A stretch of DNA of 64,000 bases from NCBI GenBank assembly GCA_050084515.1, contig CM114271.1, positions 4,898,001-4,962,000 on the forward strand, read 5' to 3'. The stretch comes from Blasia pusilla (lineage: Eukaryota; Marchantiophyta; Marchantiopsida; Blasiales). The notes under the pieces were generated by a model that was not told the DNA's origin, made no database searches, and saw nothing but the letters and a program-made list of their open reading frames with translations. Position 1 is the stretch's first letter. Each line of letters opens with the position of its first letter. A program made the translations under genes and the position numbers. Below, piece after piece: positions 1-10,152 of the stretch.

Positions 1-850
1 ATGGGGTGTAGGGGAGCAGGTCAAGTTGCCTACGTGGTTGAATAACATATGGGGTTGGAGAACGGATGTGGTAGGCAGGCTTACCAAGTCAAAGGTGACA
101 TTGTAGACGTGCTTTCTCTTTGAGTGTTTGATGTGGTAATTTTGGGTTACGTAGTAGGAGAGATTTTTGGTGCCTTGGTATTTCCAAGCACGGATCACGA
201 TTTGTGCGGGAGTGTGATTTGCGGCTCCTAGAGAGTTTTTGGGATGTGTTTTTGCAAGCATGGATGGGATTCACAATGGGATTTGCATGTTCAATTTGAC
301 TACGAGCGGGAGGGATGATTTACACAGATAGTTTGCAGAGAGAGTTGGGATGGAGTGTTACTATGTTGATGCCGGCAGATAGTCTACATCCGGTGATGGG
401 AGGTTCGACATGTTGGTCGAGGAGAGTGTTGTGCCGCGGAGGTTGCCACATCACATGGAGGAGTGAGTGTTGACGGTGTTGTAGGTTGGAGGGCGTGATG
501 AGGTTACCCATTTGAGTCCCTTTTCCCGCACTTATCTTGTGTCATTGAGGGTTTTGGATCAGGTAGTAGCTGGTGTTAGATGGTTGCGGCGATGGTGACG
601 AGTGTAGACTCCTTTCATGTGTAGCATGTTGGTGGATATACGACGGTTGCTGAATAGGGGTCACGTGTATGACCCGAGAGTGTCAGTTTTTATGTGAGTT
701 AAGTGGGAGGCTCATAGTGAGCCCGAGTGTTGAGTGTGCGTGAGGCCGCGTGTGTCATCATGGGATTACGATTAGCGTAGGTGAGTTAGTGAGGAGTGTG
801 GGAGACTCTTGGTGAGTCTAAGTTCTTGAGCGGGTGAGACATGGTTGTCA
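1..850. other. Unassigned sequence at window start
   Basis: This stretch is G/T-rich on the plus strand and has no long open frame with a recognisable domain. It abuts the RNase H end of the neighbouring Ty3 element at about 850, where an integrase would be expected on the minus strand, so it probably represents a different insertion or a rearrangement. I could not match it to any family by eye. Confidence 0.5.
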
Positions 851-2537
851 TCACGGCGTTCTTCCAGTGAACCACCGCGAACAACTCTTTCTTATGAGTG
901 GGCCATCTCCTTTCGGTGTCGCTAAGCTTCTTGCTCTCGTATGCTATAAGTCTCGCTTTTAGCACCAACATTCCTACAATCGCGAAATTACTAGCATCAG
1001 TGTGCACCTTGAACGGTTGGTCAAACTCCGGAAACTTCAGAAGTGGTTCCTGAGAGAGGATCTCCTTGACTCAATTCAACGCTTTATCCACTTCCTTGGT
1101 CCATGTTGTGTTGTCAAACTTGGCGGTCCAATCTGTGAGAGGTTTCACTATTCTCGAAAAGCTCTTCACATATGTCCGGTGAAACCGGATCGCTCTGATG
1201 AACCTCCTCATCCCCTTCACAATGGAAGGCGGTTCCCATTCGGCAATGCGCTTACCTTCCCCATATCTGGACTTACTCCGTATGCACTAACCACATGTCC
1301 CAAGAACTTGATCTTTGTCAAAACAAACTCATATCGCATACACGTTATCCGCATTCGCATACATCTTATTTGCCTTGAGTTTCTCAAACACCATCTTCAA
1401 ATATTGATCGTGCTCCTCTAGTATTCTCAAATAGATGAGTATATCATCTATATAGATGATCACAAACTCGTCCGTATCCTTATGAAAAGATGGAGTTCAT
1501 CAAAGTGGTGAACGTAGGAGGAGCATTAGAAAGACCAAAAACCATTACCACAAACTCGAACGAACTGTATCTCGTCCTACACGGAGTCTTCTCTACATTC
1601 GCTTCGGCAATCCGAACCTGATAATATCTTGATTTCACGTCAATCCGATTGAAATACTAGGCACCTGACAATCAATCAAAGAGTTCATCTATCCTCGGAA
1701 GAGGATAGTTGTTCCTTATGGTCACTTTATTCAGCGCTCGGTAATCAACACAGAGTCTCAACTTTCCATCTTTCTTTTTCACGAAGAGAACGGGCACTCC
1801 ATAAGGTGACTTGTTAGTTCGGATGTAACCCCTTTCTAGGAGTTCACCCAACTATTTCCTTAACTCAGCAAATTCTTTTTGATTCAACCTATATGGTGCC
1901 TTTGAAGATGGTTGAGATCTGGGCATCACCTCTATCTTATGATCAACCACCCTATGTGATGGCAACTCAGTCGGAAGCTCCTTAGTCAATACATATCCAA
2001 ATTCTTTCACAACTCTCTTGAGTGTTTCACGGATTCCCCTTGAAGCTGAGTTCTGATCTCTGCATCTTGCACTTGCATCACCCTCTACTTGTCTCATCAA
2101 GCAAAGGAATCCTTCCTCTAACGCGGTCAAACTCGTCCTTGTGATGGCGTTCACCAACTCTGTCTTTCTAGGAACCTCACGAACTAATCCGATATCCGTT
2201 CGTTTTCCGTCAACCAAGACGCTCAACCTCAAAGTTATTCGCCTCAGTTCCACCTCATATGCATCCAAGAGCGTATTTCCCAAGACTCCATTGATTCTGT
2301 CCATGTCACAAACTGTGAGATTCTCCTTCAACTCGAATACTTTGTATCCCATAACTAGCCCTAAAACGTGCTATGAGGTCAAATGGGATTTTCCTCCCGC
2401 GAATCCTACCCAAATGGGTTCATCCGCCTTAGTGGTTGGAAATCCCAACGTCGTCACGATTCTCGGGCTGAAGAATGAGTGTGAAGCACCTCTATCAACG
2501 AGTAACATCACATCGCCATTAACAATCTTGGATCCTA
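851..2537 (-). pseudogene. Ty3 pol: retropepsin, RT and RNase H (element A)
   Basis: The retropepsin active site lies near 2490-2500 and reads LLVDRGASHSFF, so the usual D-[ST]-G triad is D-R-G. The pre-RT segment (1852-2352) contains ELPTELPSHRVVDHKIEV, typical of Ty3 elements. After a stop at about 1850 the RT continues with [20 protein letters not shown] and an intact YIDD catalytic box at 1443-1454, then a frameshift. RNase H is recognised at 858-1010 by HTDASNFAI and HKKELFAVVH. Stops occur in the fingers and palm, so no functional polymerase can be made. Integrase is not present. Confidence 0.85.
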
Positions 2538-3002
2538 GATAAACCAAGCGTGATCTTTCAGAAACGCGATCGCTAAATTCACCTTGTCTTGCTCATCTAC
2601 CCTTTGTGCTTGGAAGTAAAGTTTGAGTTCCGTTAGAAACTCGCTCACTTTGCGAGAACAGCCCATTCCTGTTAATGACGTTGGTAAATTTGTCTTACAA
2701 AACTTCTTGCCGGAACTAGAGGCCCCATTCGACTTGAGTTCTATGATCACCTTGCTATGTTCGGCCATCTGGTCCGCCATCACCTTCATCAAATCCATCA
2801 TTTGGATATACAAGGTCGGGTTGTTCGAGTTTGGAGCCGAAGGCCCGGCGGAAAGATTTGCATTTGGAACATGCTCATGTTTGGGACTCGGCACTTCAGG
2901 AGTCACTATCTCCTCCTCTGGCTCATGGTCCGTCATTGATTCATCTCTCAATTTTTTTAATTTGACTCACGGCTTCCTTAGTTCTCCACCCTTAGACGCC
3001 AT
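2538..3002 (-). pseudogene. Ty3 gag, N-terminal remnant (element A)
   Basis: The first ATG downstream of the primer binding site is at 3002 and opens MASKGGELRKP followed by a stop; the frame then continues through an acidic, low-complexity stretch (MTDHEPEEE) to a capsid-like start, FLTELKLYFQAQRV and AFLKDHAW, which resembles the beginning of the Retrotrans_gag domain. It ends at a stop near 2535. The remaining capsid helices and the CCHC knuckle are missing. Gag would form the virus-like particle and package the element RNA. Family assignment rests on motif and position. Confidence 0.7.
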
Positions 3003-3139
3003 TTGTGAGTCCTCGCTTTCTAAGATCTCCTCCTTGTCTCTTGCATTCCTCCTCAAGCGTCGCGGTCTTCCAGCTACCTTGAGTTATTCTCAAACATCCA
3101 GATCTTCTATGACCCCAAGTTCACGCTCACCAAGGATTT

Positions 3140-3151
3140 GCTTTGATACCA
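3140..3151 (-). other. Primer binding site (initiator tRNA-Met type)
   Basis: The minus strand reads TGGTATCAAAGC, one mismatch from the plant tRNA-iMet-complementary TGGTATCAGAGC. It lies two bases inside a sequence ending in TGACA, as expected where an LTR ending in CA meets the internal region, and about 140 bases upstream of the gag ATG. Confidence 0.75.
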
Positions 3152-3153
3152 CG

Positions 3154-4000
3154 TGTCATGCGCCTACTCTCTTTGAATGTTAATCTTTGTTGTTGCGGAA
3201 GGGTGCGTTCAGTAGATCATGCTCTCAATGGTGATCTGCATCCAAACATGCACTCGGTTAGTCGAGTCTTGGATCAATCAGCGGGCTAACTTTCCGAGTT
3301 CTCGTCTTGGTCTCTCATCAAGCTCAACCTTCCTAGTTTGGTGGTTTACAACACAGGCAAGTCTCGAAAGACTTGGGACAGACTTTATGGTCGGTTCAGA
3401 AACCTCGAACAACATTTCGTGCTTGATGGTTTCAAATTTCCGATGGACATCCAATGAGCCCCTAATTGAGACTCACAAAAAATGAATAATGGGTCGGAAT
3501 CCAAGTGTGGCGTACAAAGTCCACTTCCTTGGATAAGGTTTGGGTTTTGAGTTCCAACGCCAACCTCCCGTTCCATCCCGTGCCCTTGAGGCGCCGTTTG
3601 GTGCTCAAAGTGGGGATCCGTGTTCCAAGACTTCTTGGAGAGACTGCTCGCTTACCAGTACTTTAGGGGATCTCTGAGGTTCCCTACTTTCAGAGAAAGA
3701 CACCCGGGCCTCTCCAATTGGCCCTCAACCGAATTGCTCTCACAATCATTTTTGGCGAATATCTCAGTCTATACGCATGCATTTTCTCAAATCTTTTGTG
3801 CGTTGGAAACATCTCAAGATAATCTTTCCAACGCGTTCTTAATTGTCCCAAACTCATCTTGGGGCTAAATGTTATGATCCAAAACACAATCAAATTCCCC
3901 AAACGCTAGTCGTATTCCAAAAGTGGTTCTCACCTCTTTGGAAACCAACCTTCCAAGACTCAACTGCGTTCTCTTGATGACTTGGAAGGATGTATATAGA
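3154..4000 (-). repeat. Probable 5' LTR of element A (outer limit uncertain)
   Basis: The boundary next to the primer binding site is clear: on the plus strand the LTR begins TGTCATGCGCC at 3154. The outer end cannot be fixed because the partner LTR is not in the window. No coding domain is recognisable in this interval. The next identifiable sequence, a gag nucleocapsid, begins at about 4020. Confidence 0.45.
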
Positions 4001-4019
4001 TCTCCCGCTGAGGATACTC

Positions 4020-4740
4020 GGTTTACTAACCTTGGGCCTCATATATTCCTTAGCCATATGCTTGGGTTTGCCATAATTTTAGCAAATCACTTTGACTTCG
4101 GGAACGGCGGCCCTCTTGGCTTCACGTTGAGTTCCACTCGTTTCATTGCTAGGGCAAGAGACCCATTGGTGGTCAAGCTCACCCCCATTCCAAACCCACC
4201 TGGAAGCCTCTTTTTTTTATAACTTATAAAAACTTTTTGGCTCAAAGGGTTTTTGGTTTTGGACTTCATCGTCCCCTATCCGTTCCGCTAGCCTCAAAAG
4301 CTCCGCGCACATCTCTGGAATGTGAGGCATACAAAAGGGGGCCTTTTTGGCACTCGATTTGAGTCCACTTAAGAAGATCACCTTCTTTGTAAACTCATCC
4401 ATGGAAAGTGATCTCATTTGTGCAATGAACTCTCGCACATAAGCGCTAAGGGATCCGCTTTGGTGCAACCTCACAAACTCCCATGCCATCGCGATACTCC
4501 TGATATTCTGGAGTGAATCGGTTACCAATCAACCCCTTGAAATCTTCCCAACTGAAAGTTCTTCCACGGCCCAGATGTTCTCAATGGAAGTCTTGGCTCA
4601 CGTTTGGTATAGGTTTCCTAGTCGTGACCACTAACCCATGAAACGTACAACTCTGTTTTACGTTCTCTCTTGGAATTTTCCAAGAAACCTTTCTAAAAGC
4701 CTCTCCAAAGCGCGATCATCGCAGCGTGAGACCACTTGAG
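4020..4740 (-). pseudogene. Ty3 gag capsid-nucleocapsid fragment
   Basis: The minus strand carries a Retrotrans_gag segment with DFKGLIGNRFTPEYQ, LHQSGSLSAYVREFIAQM and KKVIFLSGLK, including a frameshift near 4510. Further on, at about 4050-4090, is a decayed zinc knuckle reading C-stop-N-Y-G-K-P-K-H-M-A-K-E-Y, where the second and last cysteines of a CCHC box have become tyrosines. It could be the gag portion missing from element A or part of a related copy. It lies upstream of the element A LTR in the same orientation. Confidence 0.7.
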
Positions 4741-4799
4741 TTGTGATGTTCCGCTTGGTGCCTATTTGGTGTTCATTTGGTTATGAGGGTCGCGACACT

Positions 4800-5530
4800 A
4801 AGGGAGGCGTTCATGCGCATATGATGGTTGATTGTTGCCACACATGGGGTGATTGAGGCGCAGTCAGTGCAATATTGGTACGAGATGCTAGATAAGGAGC
4901 CACGAAGGAGAGTTTAGGATGCGATATTGCTTCACACCGCGAAGCCCACATTGAAGGTGGTCCTTGAGTTGTGTGAGCGGATAGAGGTCAACATGAGTGA
5001 GGAGCGGGTGATGACCATGGGATTTCTGGGAGATACGACGAATTGACGAGTAGGAGTAGACCCATAGGTACCCTAGCATGCACCAGTACCACGGGAGATG
5101 GCCGATGGGCCCAGAGATCAAGGTGGGTATCGCCAGCCGATGAGGCAACGGCCCGTACCAACATATGTTTCCTTACAGGGATAGGGGTTGGCTTGTTGGA
5201 CGTGTGGTGGGTCACATAGGTAGAGGGATTGCCCACGACATGGTAGAGCGCCTAGGGTGCCTCTGGGTATTTAGAAGCCACCTAGGATGGCCCCACCACA
5301 ATTGCAGTATGATCATTATCACCGATATGGTCACACTAGGGATAGGTGTTATGATCTTCACCGGGAGGTACGTCTTGAGGTAGGCATAGGACTTGGGGGC
5401 AAGAGAGTTGGTGGAGATCGAATGGTAGATGATCGTGGTGGTAGAGTGCCATCACCAGTCAAGAGAGATGGAGGACGTGCACCCGATGCAGCGATTCTTA
5501 CGCGCATCGATCAGTTAAAATAGAGGTGTT
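4800..5530 (+). pseudogene. MT-family gag, copy 1, with decayed zinc knuckle
   Basis: The capsid segment matches copy 2 in blocks such as QYWYEMLD and ERIEVNMSEE but has stops at about 4918 and 5043. The nucleocapsid knuckle at 5308-5349 reads YDHYHRYGHTRDRC, where the first two zinc cysteines are tyrosines (TAT for TGT). The histidine and last cysteine remain. It is followed by a basic, glycine- and arginine-rich tail, as in copy 2. The role in an active element would be particle assembly and RNA packaging. Confidence 0.75.
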
Positions 5531-6029
5531 GCCATGACGATGATGCAACTAGAGGCAGGCCCAGAGCTGAGAGTAGCTAGTGTGGGGCCAACCTTCACAT
5601 CATACCACAATGCTGGTGAGGATTCTACGGGGATGGGATTTTTGTGTAGTGCGGCTCAGGTTGAGGCTGATGCGGTGGTGACTCAGGGTGCTACGAGAGT
5701 GATCGAGCTATCAAGAGGTGGAGACCGATGGGCGGCAAGCTAGGGTTCCCTAGTCATTCACATTGTCGGAGGCACTACATACACCGTCGATGGTGCCTTG
5801 ACGACCGGTAGTACCCACATGTGGAATAGGTGCATTAACGTCACGAGGAGTTAGAGACACGACTCTTATGCTAGCTCGGGAGGAGCTAGTGTCAACCATG
5901 TTGTTGGAGTTGGCCACTAGGATGAGCCACGCTCCGTTGATTTCCGCCATGAAGTTGGCGACGTTAGGAGTTGGACCAGCGGAGGTGTTCTGACTAGACG
6001 CCATGTTATGTGAGCATGAAGAGGTAGAC

Positions 6030-6700
6030 TGCCTCTCGTTCAGAGGTAGTTGAGGATGTGGTGGACTTTCCCTTGGAGTAGGAGCTCGGGACGTCCCCCA
6101 CTGAATCATGGAATGCGGCGGAGAAGTTGGGAGACATGCCAGCTCGACCGGACATTGAGCGAGCCATGATCACACCGGGTGTGGTATCGTTGGATAATCG
6201 AGCATGAGTGTTTCTCTTGGTTAGTCCCATGGGTACGGTGTACCACCCGCAACGCGTCCTACTTGATTCGGGAGTGTGGACCTTGATGTTAGGGAAGGCT
6301 GCATGTTTGGCGTTGGGATTACGAAAAGGCGACATCGATCATTGGCTTTTCAGATACAGACCTCTATTGGGGGCGTATCACCCACGCAGTTGATGACTCG
6401 ACATGAGTTGGTGGTTAGACTCCAGCCAAAGCATGAGTCGGATAGTGCAATGGTGCACACTCAGGCGATTATGACACCGAAAGAGTAATATGATATGTTG
6501 GTAGGGAGTACAATTGTGTACCCTCTTGGTTTCATTCTGGATTTTTGGGAGGAGACGGTTTCTTATCGGCTAGGGTGGCGATCAGGTGATGGATTGGTGA
6601 GCCATCTATCCATGTTGTTTGGAGGGAGTAGTGCTGGTCGACCACGTGAGGATATAGTGACCATGTTGGCAGCATTCACAGGTGGTGTTCGATGATCATG
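6030..6700 (+). pseudogene. MT-family retropepsin, copy 1
   Basis: After a linker containing DMPARPDIERAM the frame reads RVLLDSGVWTLMLGKAAC. The aspartic protease triad D-S-G at 6265-6273 is intact. The flap and C-terminal half continue in a shifted frame as QIQTSIGG and then YPLGFILDFWEETVSYRLGW (6511-6570). At least two frameshifts separate these blocks. The enzyme would cleave the Gag-Pol polyprotein. Confidence 0.8.
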
Positions 6701-6869
6701 AAAGTTCGAGGAGAGGAGCACACATGCGGAGGACATTCCCATTGCGGATAGTCCCACGGAGCGACATGCTAGGGTGGGTGTCTCTTCCCATGGTGCAGAG
6801 TTGCTTTATTGTTATTAGGGACGAGCATTGAGATGCCTAGAGTGCAGACGAGCTCGTGAGGCAGACTTA

Positions 6870-6945
6870 GAGCCGTGTTTATGTTTGGAGCAGGGTACGA
6901 GAGTGTTAGATCTCTTCGAAGGGATCAACACGGCGGGTTGATGTA
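6870..6945 (+). pseudogene. C5-methyltransferase motif I fragment, copy 1
   Basis: Downstream of the retropepsin the frame reads LEPCLCLEQGTRVLDLFEGINT, with the SAM-binding motif I (VLDLFEGINT) at 6903-6932. The same motif follows the retropepsin in copies 2 and 3. After about 6940 I cannot follow the methyltransferase, because of frameshifts or because the fragment ends. Confidence 0.7.
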
Positions 6946-8699
6946 GTGTGGAAATGTTGCGGTGATGATGGCACCGATGGCACTAGATGTGTATAGGATA
7001 GGAGATCTTGTTGGGTACATATGTGTGTGCTATCTGGAGTTAGGGGGACCCAACTGCCATCTAAGGAGGCGGTTGTGGGATCCAAGTGTATATGTGTGAG
7101 TTTGTTTGGTTATGTATGGATTTGCTTGTTTGTTGGGGAAGATCGATGTTGTGTGGTATGTAGATGTGACGAGCAATGGGTTGTGTAGCGATTTGTATTC
7201 ACACGACTACATATTAGTTTCTAGTAGTTATGAGAAAATCAGAGAATTGGTAACAACTTGTTTTCCCACATTGTCTCCAACTATGATGCTTGCTGGAGGG
7301 TTTGTGTACTAGGCAAAACTTAGACATATATGCTTCAAGAACTGATCAACATCACAATAAACAATATAACATATGGGAAGGAGAATCAAATACTTTGATA
7401 CATCCCATGATCTGACAAGGGACCATAATACATCCTCGCATTGCAAAAAAAAGTTCACGGCTGTGAATACCACTTAAACTCATATGGACATTTAAACCTG
7501 GCGAGATTGCATGGGACCATGTTCTGAAGAAGAAACAACCTCCTGAAACAATTTCCCCAGTGCCCATCATCCTGCTATCTTTTTTGAGGTGAAGCATCCA
7601 ATTTTCCTAGATATGGCCTCATGCTTAATATAAAAGTGTGTAGTGGTCTCAAATACCAACATCAAACAAGGGATGGTGCAGAATCTATCTACTATTGGCA
7701 TACAAGTCCAACTATTCATCCATCATCAAAATTTGGAGAGGAAACAAATGGATGTCTGGAGTGGTACAGGTAACACATTAAATGACTCCTCATCGTTGGC
7801 CACAAGTCTTCATCAAGTAGACAATGCCCAAGTTGGATCTGTGAAGCAAACCAACAACCTATAGTTTCTAAAGAGTAGGAGAGAGAAGATGGAGCTTTTG
7901 TGATATGACTTTCCGAGTCAATAGAGACATTTTCACAACAAAGTGGTAGAGAGTCATTCAACACTAATCGTTTCTTCTCTACTATATTATTTTAGCATAA
8001 ATGTTTGAGAGCCAACTCCATACCAGTCTGCAATAGGGGTCCGAATTGGAATTGAAGTTTACCTAGAGATAGGTTCCCTTGATTTAAAAATCACCCGATA
8101 TTCTTGTAGAGTCAATGACTAATATTAAAAATGGAGACAAGAATCAAGTTCATTAATGCTTGGTCAATGGTAATATTTTTTCCAACATTAATTTGCGGTC
8201 TTGAATTCACTACACTAGACCTGAAAATTATGCCCTCATTTATTCTAACTTGTTCACGGTTGAGATAGAGAGGATGGTTGTGGCTTTTTGGTTTAATCTT
8301 GAGAAATCTCCACTCACACCATCTCTGCAAGCACACAGATCTTATGGGAGGCTCTCCATTAGGTACTTCCTACACTTATTCCAAGTACCTGACTACACTC
8401 CATAAGTGAGACAATGACAATGTACTCCTAAACAATGACCGTGTACTTTTTAAGTAGTGCTTGTTGTAGGGCTATGCATTCTGACCTATTCCACATGTTT
8501 TTATGTTCATACAGATCGAACCTGGAGCAAAGTTATAAACATATTTCATCTGCTGGTTTCGGTTGCAAAAGAGTGGGTCTTTCACCAAATATACTTCATT
8601 TTGGCCAGATGAGCAAATCCTTTTGTTGCATCAATCTTATCTACACGGATCCATCTTTTTTTTTTTCTTTTTTTTGTTGATTACAAGATCTTTCCAAGG
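6946..8699. other. Unassigned intergenic or decayed sequence
   Basis: A 68-codon frame at 7106-7312 opens with ATG but shows no domain I recognise. The rest is moderately AT-rich with only short frames. No terminal repeats or RNA gene could be identified by eye. Confidence 0.4.
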
Positions 8700-9400
8700 T
8701 GTAGAATCCATTCCTTGTACTCCAAGATATTGAAGCAACATTCATTGATGGATCCTAACTTTGAGGAGAGTTTAACCCGGGATGACTTCATGCACATGCA
8801 TGATATAAGAAACAAATATTTTTTTTGGATAAGGAGACATTTCAGTTTTCAATAAATGACAATGAATCTTTCTGTTTGTTTGCAGCCTTACATGGATGAT
8901 AATCATCCATTCATCTTGGGATTCCAAACCCAATGTCACTTGAAGCACTAGTAAAGTATGGACACGCTAGTGCTTTAAGCATGGATGGCACATTTGGAAC
9001 TAATCGTAACGTACAGGGTAAAACCCACTTCATTTACTATTATTTAAGCTAAATGTTTAGGATCTATATATAATGGTCGATTTTCAATAATTTTGCATCA
9101 ATTTTTTGCAATCATGCTTTTAACAAATGTTGATTGATCTTTTGAAGTTTCCACTCTATTCCTTGCTCGTGTTCAACGATCATCACTCTGGAATACGTGT
9201 TGCTTGGATTCTCAGATCCAGTGCAAAAGAGGTGTACTTGGGAAGATGGTTGAAAGCTATTTTTTGATAAGTATAGAGGCATTCAACCAAATTGGGAGCA
9301 AAACGCCATTATCGTGGACGATGAAATGGATGAACAAAATGCAATCATGTGAGATATTGACTCACTCATATACAAGTTTAGAGGGAGCTTTGTGAACTAT
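8700..9400 (+). pseudogene. Mutator-like transposase, N-terminal half
   Basis: Two exons fit a MULE-type transposase of the plant SWIM-finger class. Exon 1 contains DDNHPFILGFQTQ and YGHASALSMDGTFGTNRN, whose aspartate (8984-8986) matches the first catalytic D. Intron 9011-9147 starts GTACAG and ends GAAG. Exon 2 reads FPLYSLLVFNDHHSGIRVAW, then EQNAIIVDDEMDE, where the aspartate at 9317-9322 matches the second catalytic D. A one-base shift and stops follow near 9266 and 9350, so it is broken. The matching C-terminal half lies at 18.2-19.1 kb on the same strand. Confidence 0.75.
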
Positions 9401-10094
9401 AATACAGATTGAAGAAGGGATTTTGGCACATTGTATGTCACACTATTACAGTGCATAAATAGAAACCATTCCATATACTAACCAAACAACGTGTTTCTTG
9501 GAAACCATTATGTTAGGGAATTTTTTCCAACAACACGGGTCATGTTCTCAAAGGGGATAGTCTATGTATACCTCCTACATCACCTATGACATTTTGGGGT
9601 TGGAAACCCTAACTTATAAGTGATTTTTTTCCCTCCCCCTTACTTATTTTAAATCCACAACTTTTCAAAAAGTATGACCCCTATATTTTGTTAAGTCAAT
9701 TTTTGTCCTTGATTTGTTTAGGGGTTTGAAAGTAAAGAAAAGTACCTCTTCGCATGGCGGTCTTGTGTTGTTGCACTTGATAACAATCTTCAGCGATACC
9801 CAAGCCATTGCCAAACATATATAGTAATGATATGTGAGGTGGAATTATATGAATGTTTCCAGTGACTCAATGTTTAGTGCAACTTCCACTTTCCCCATTA
9901 CTTTGGTACCTATGACGGAGAGGAATTGAACCTCAATATGGGCAAGATGCTCATATGGCCACGTCGTTATCCCCCTTACTTATCCCCTCCCGAAACTAGC
10001 CTATCATCAACTCAAAAATGACTTCATACTATAACATGCACATCATTTGGCAAAAGACGACACGCCGCTAATCTAATCATTGACCACTTGGTAT
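9401..10094. other. Unassigned sequence
   Basis: Nothing recognisable was found. The sequence may contain further decayed Mutator-like coding sequence, because the histidine-rich middle part of the transposase is expected here but cannot be followed. Confidence 0.4.
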
Positions 10095-10152
10095 CATATA
10101 TCATGGATTCATATGATCCATGATATATGAATCCATTCATATATCATGGATG
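10095..10152. repeat. 14-bp inverted repeat plus a third direct copy
   Basis: CATATATCATGGAT at 10095-10108 is perfectly complemented at 10116-10129 across a 7-base spacer. A third copy in the first orientation starts at 10138. It lies at the 3' edge of the minus-strand transposon gene and may be a subterminal or terminal structure of that element. Confidence 0.7.

Larger units (their letters stand above)
851..3151 (-). mobile_element. Ty3/gypsy element A, 5' part, decayed
   Basis: Read on the minus strand the order is primer binding site, leader, gag start, retropepsin, reverse transcriptase and RNase H, which is the Ty3/gypsy domain order. The integrase is absent because similarity stops near 850. 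Gag is joined almost directly to the retropepsin, so the rest of capsid and the nucleocapsid have been deleted. Several in-frame stops and at least one frameshift show it is inactive. It differs from the methyltransferase-bearing Ty3 family elsewhere in the window in gag and protease sequence. Confidence 0.85.
4800..6945 (+). mobile_element. MT-family Ty3 element, copy 1 (gag to methyltransferase start)
   Basis: This is a plus-strand fragment of the same family as the minus-strand element at 44-52 kb. Its parts run in order: capsid C-terminal region (QYWYEMLDKEPRRR, VLELCERIEVNMSEE), zinc knuckle, linker (MPARPDIERAM), retropepsin, and the first motif of a cytosine methyltransferase. Recognisable similarity ends soon after 6932. 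No LTR or primer binding site was found at either end. Its left edge, near 4740-4800, abuts the oppositely oriented gag fragment. Confidence 0.8.

Noticed and set aside
1002-1421. 139-codon plus-strand frame
   Set aside because: It is antisense to the Ty3 RNase H/RT region on the minus strand, which has clear motifs.
2623-3183. 186-codon plus-strand frame
   Set aside because: It is antisense to the element A gag start and contains the complement of the primer binding site.
7106-7312. Continuation of the methyltransferase of MT copy 1
   Set aside because: WYVDVTS is reminiscent of the region after motif I, but spacing and neighbouring sequence do not match copy 2, so it is left unassigned.
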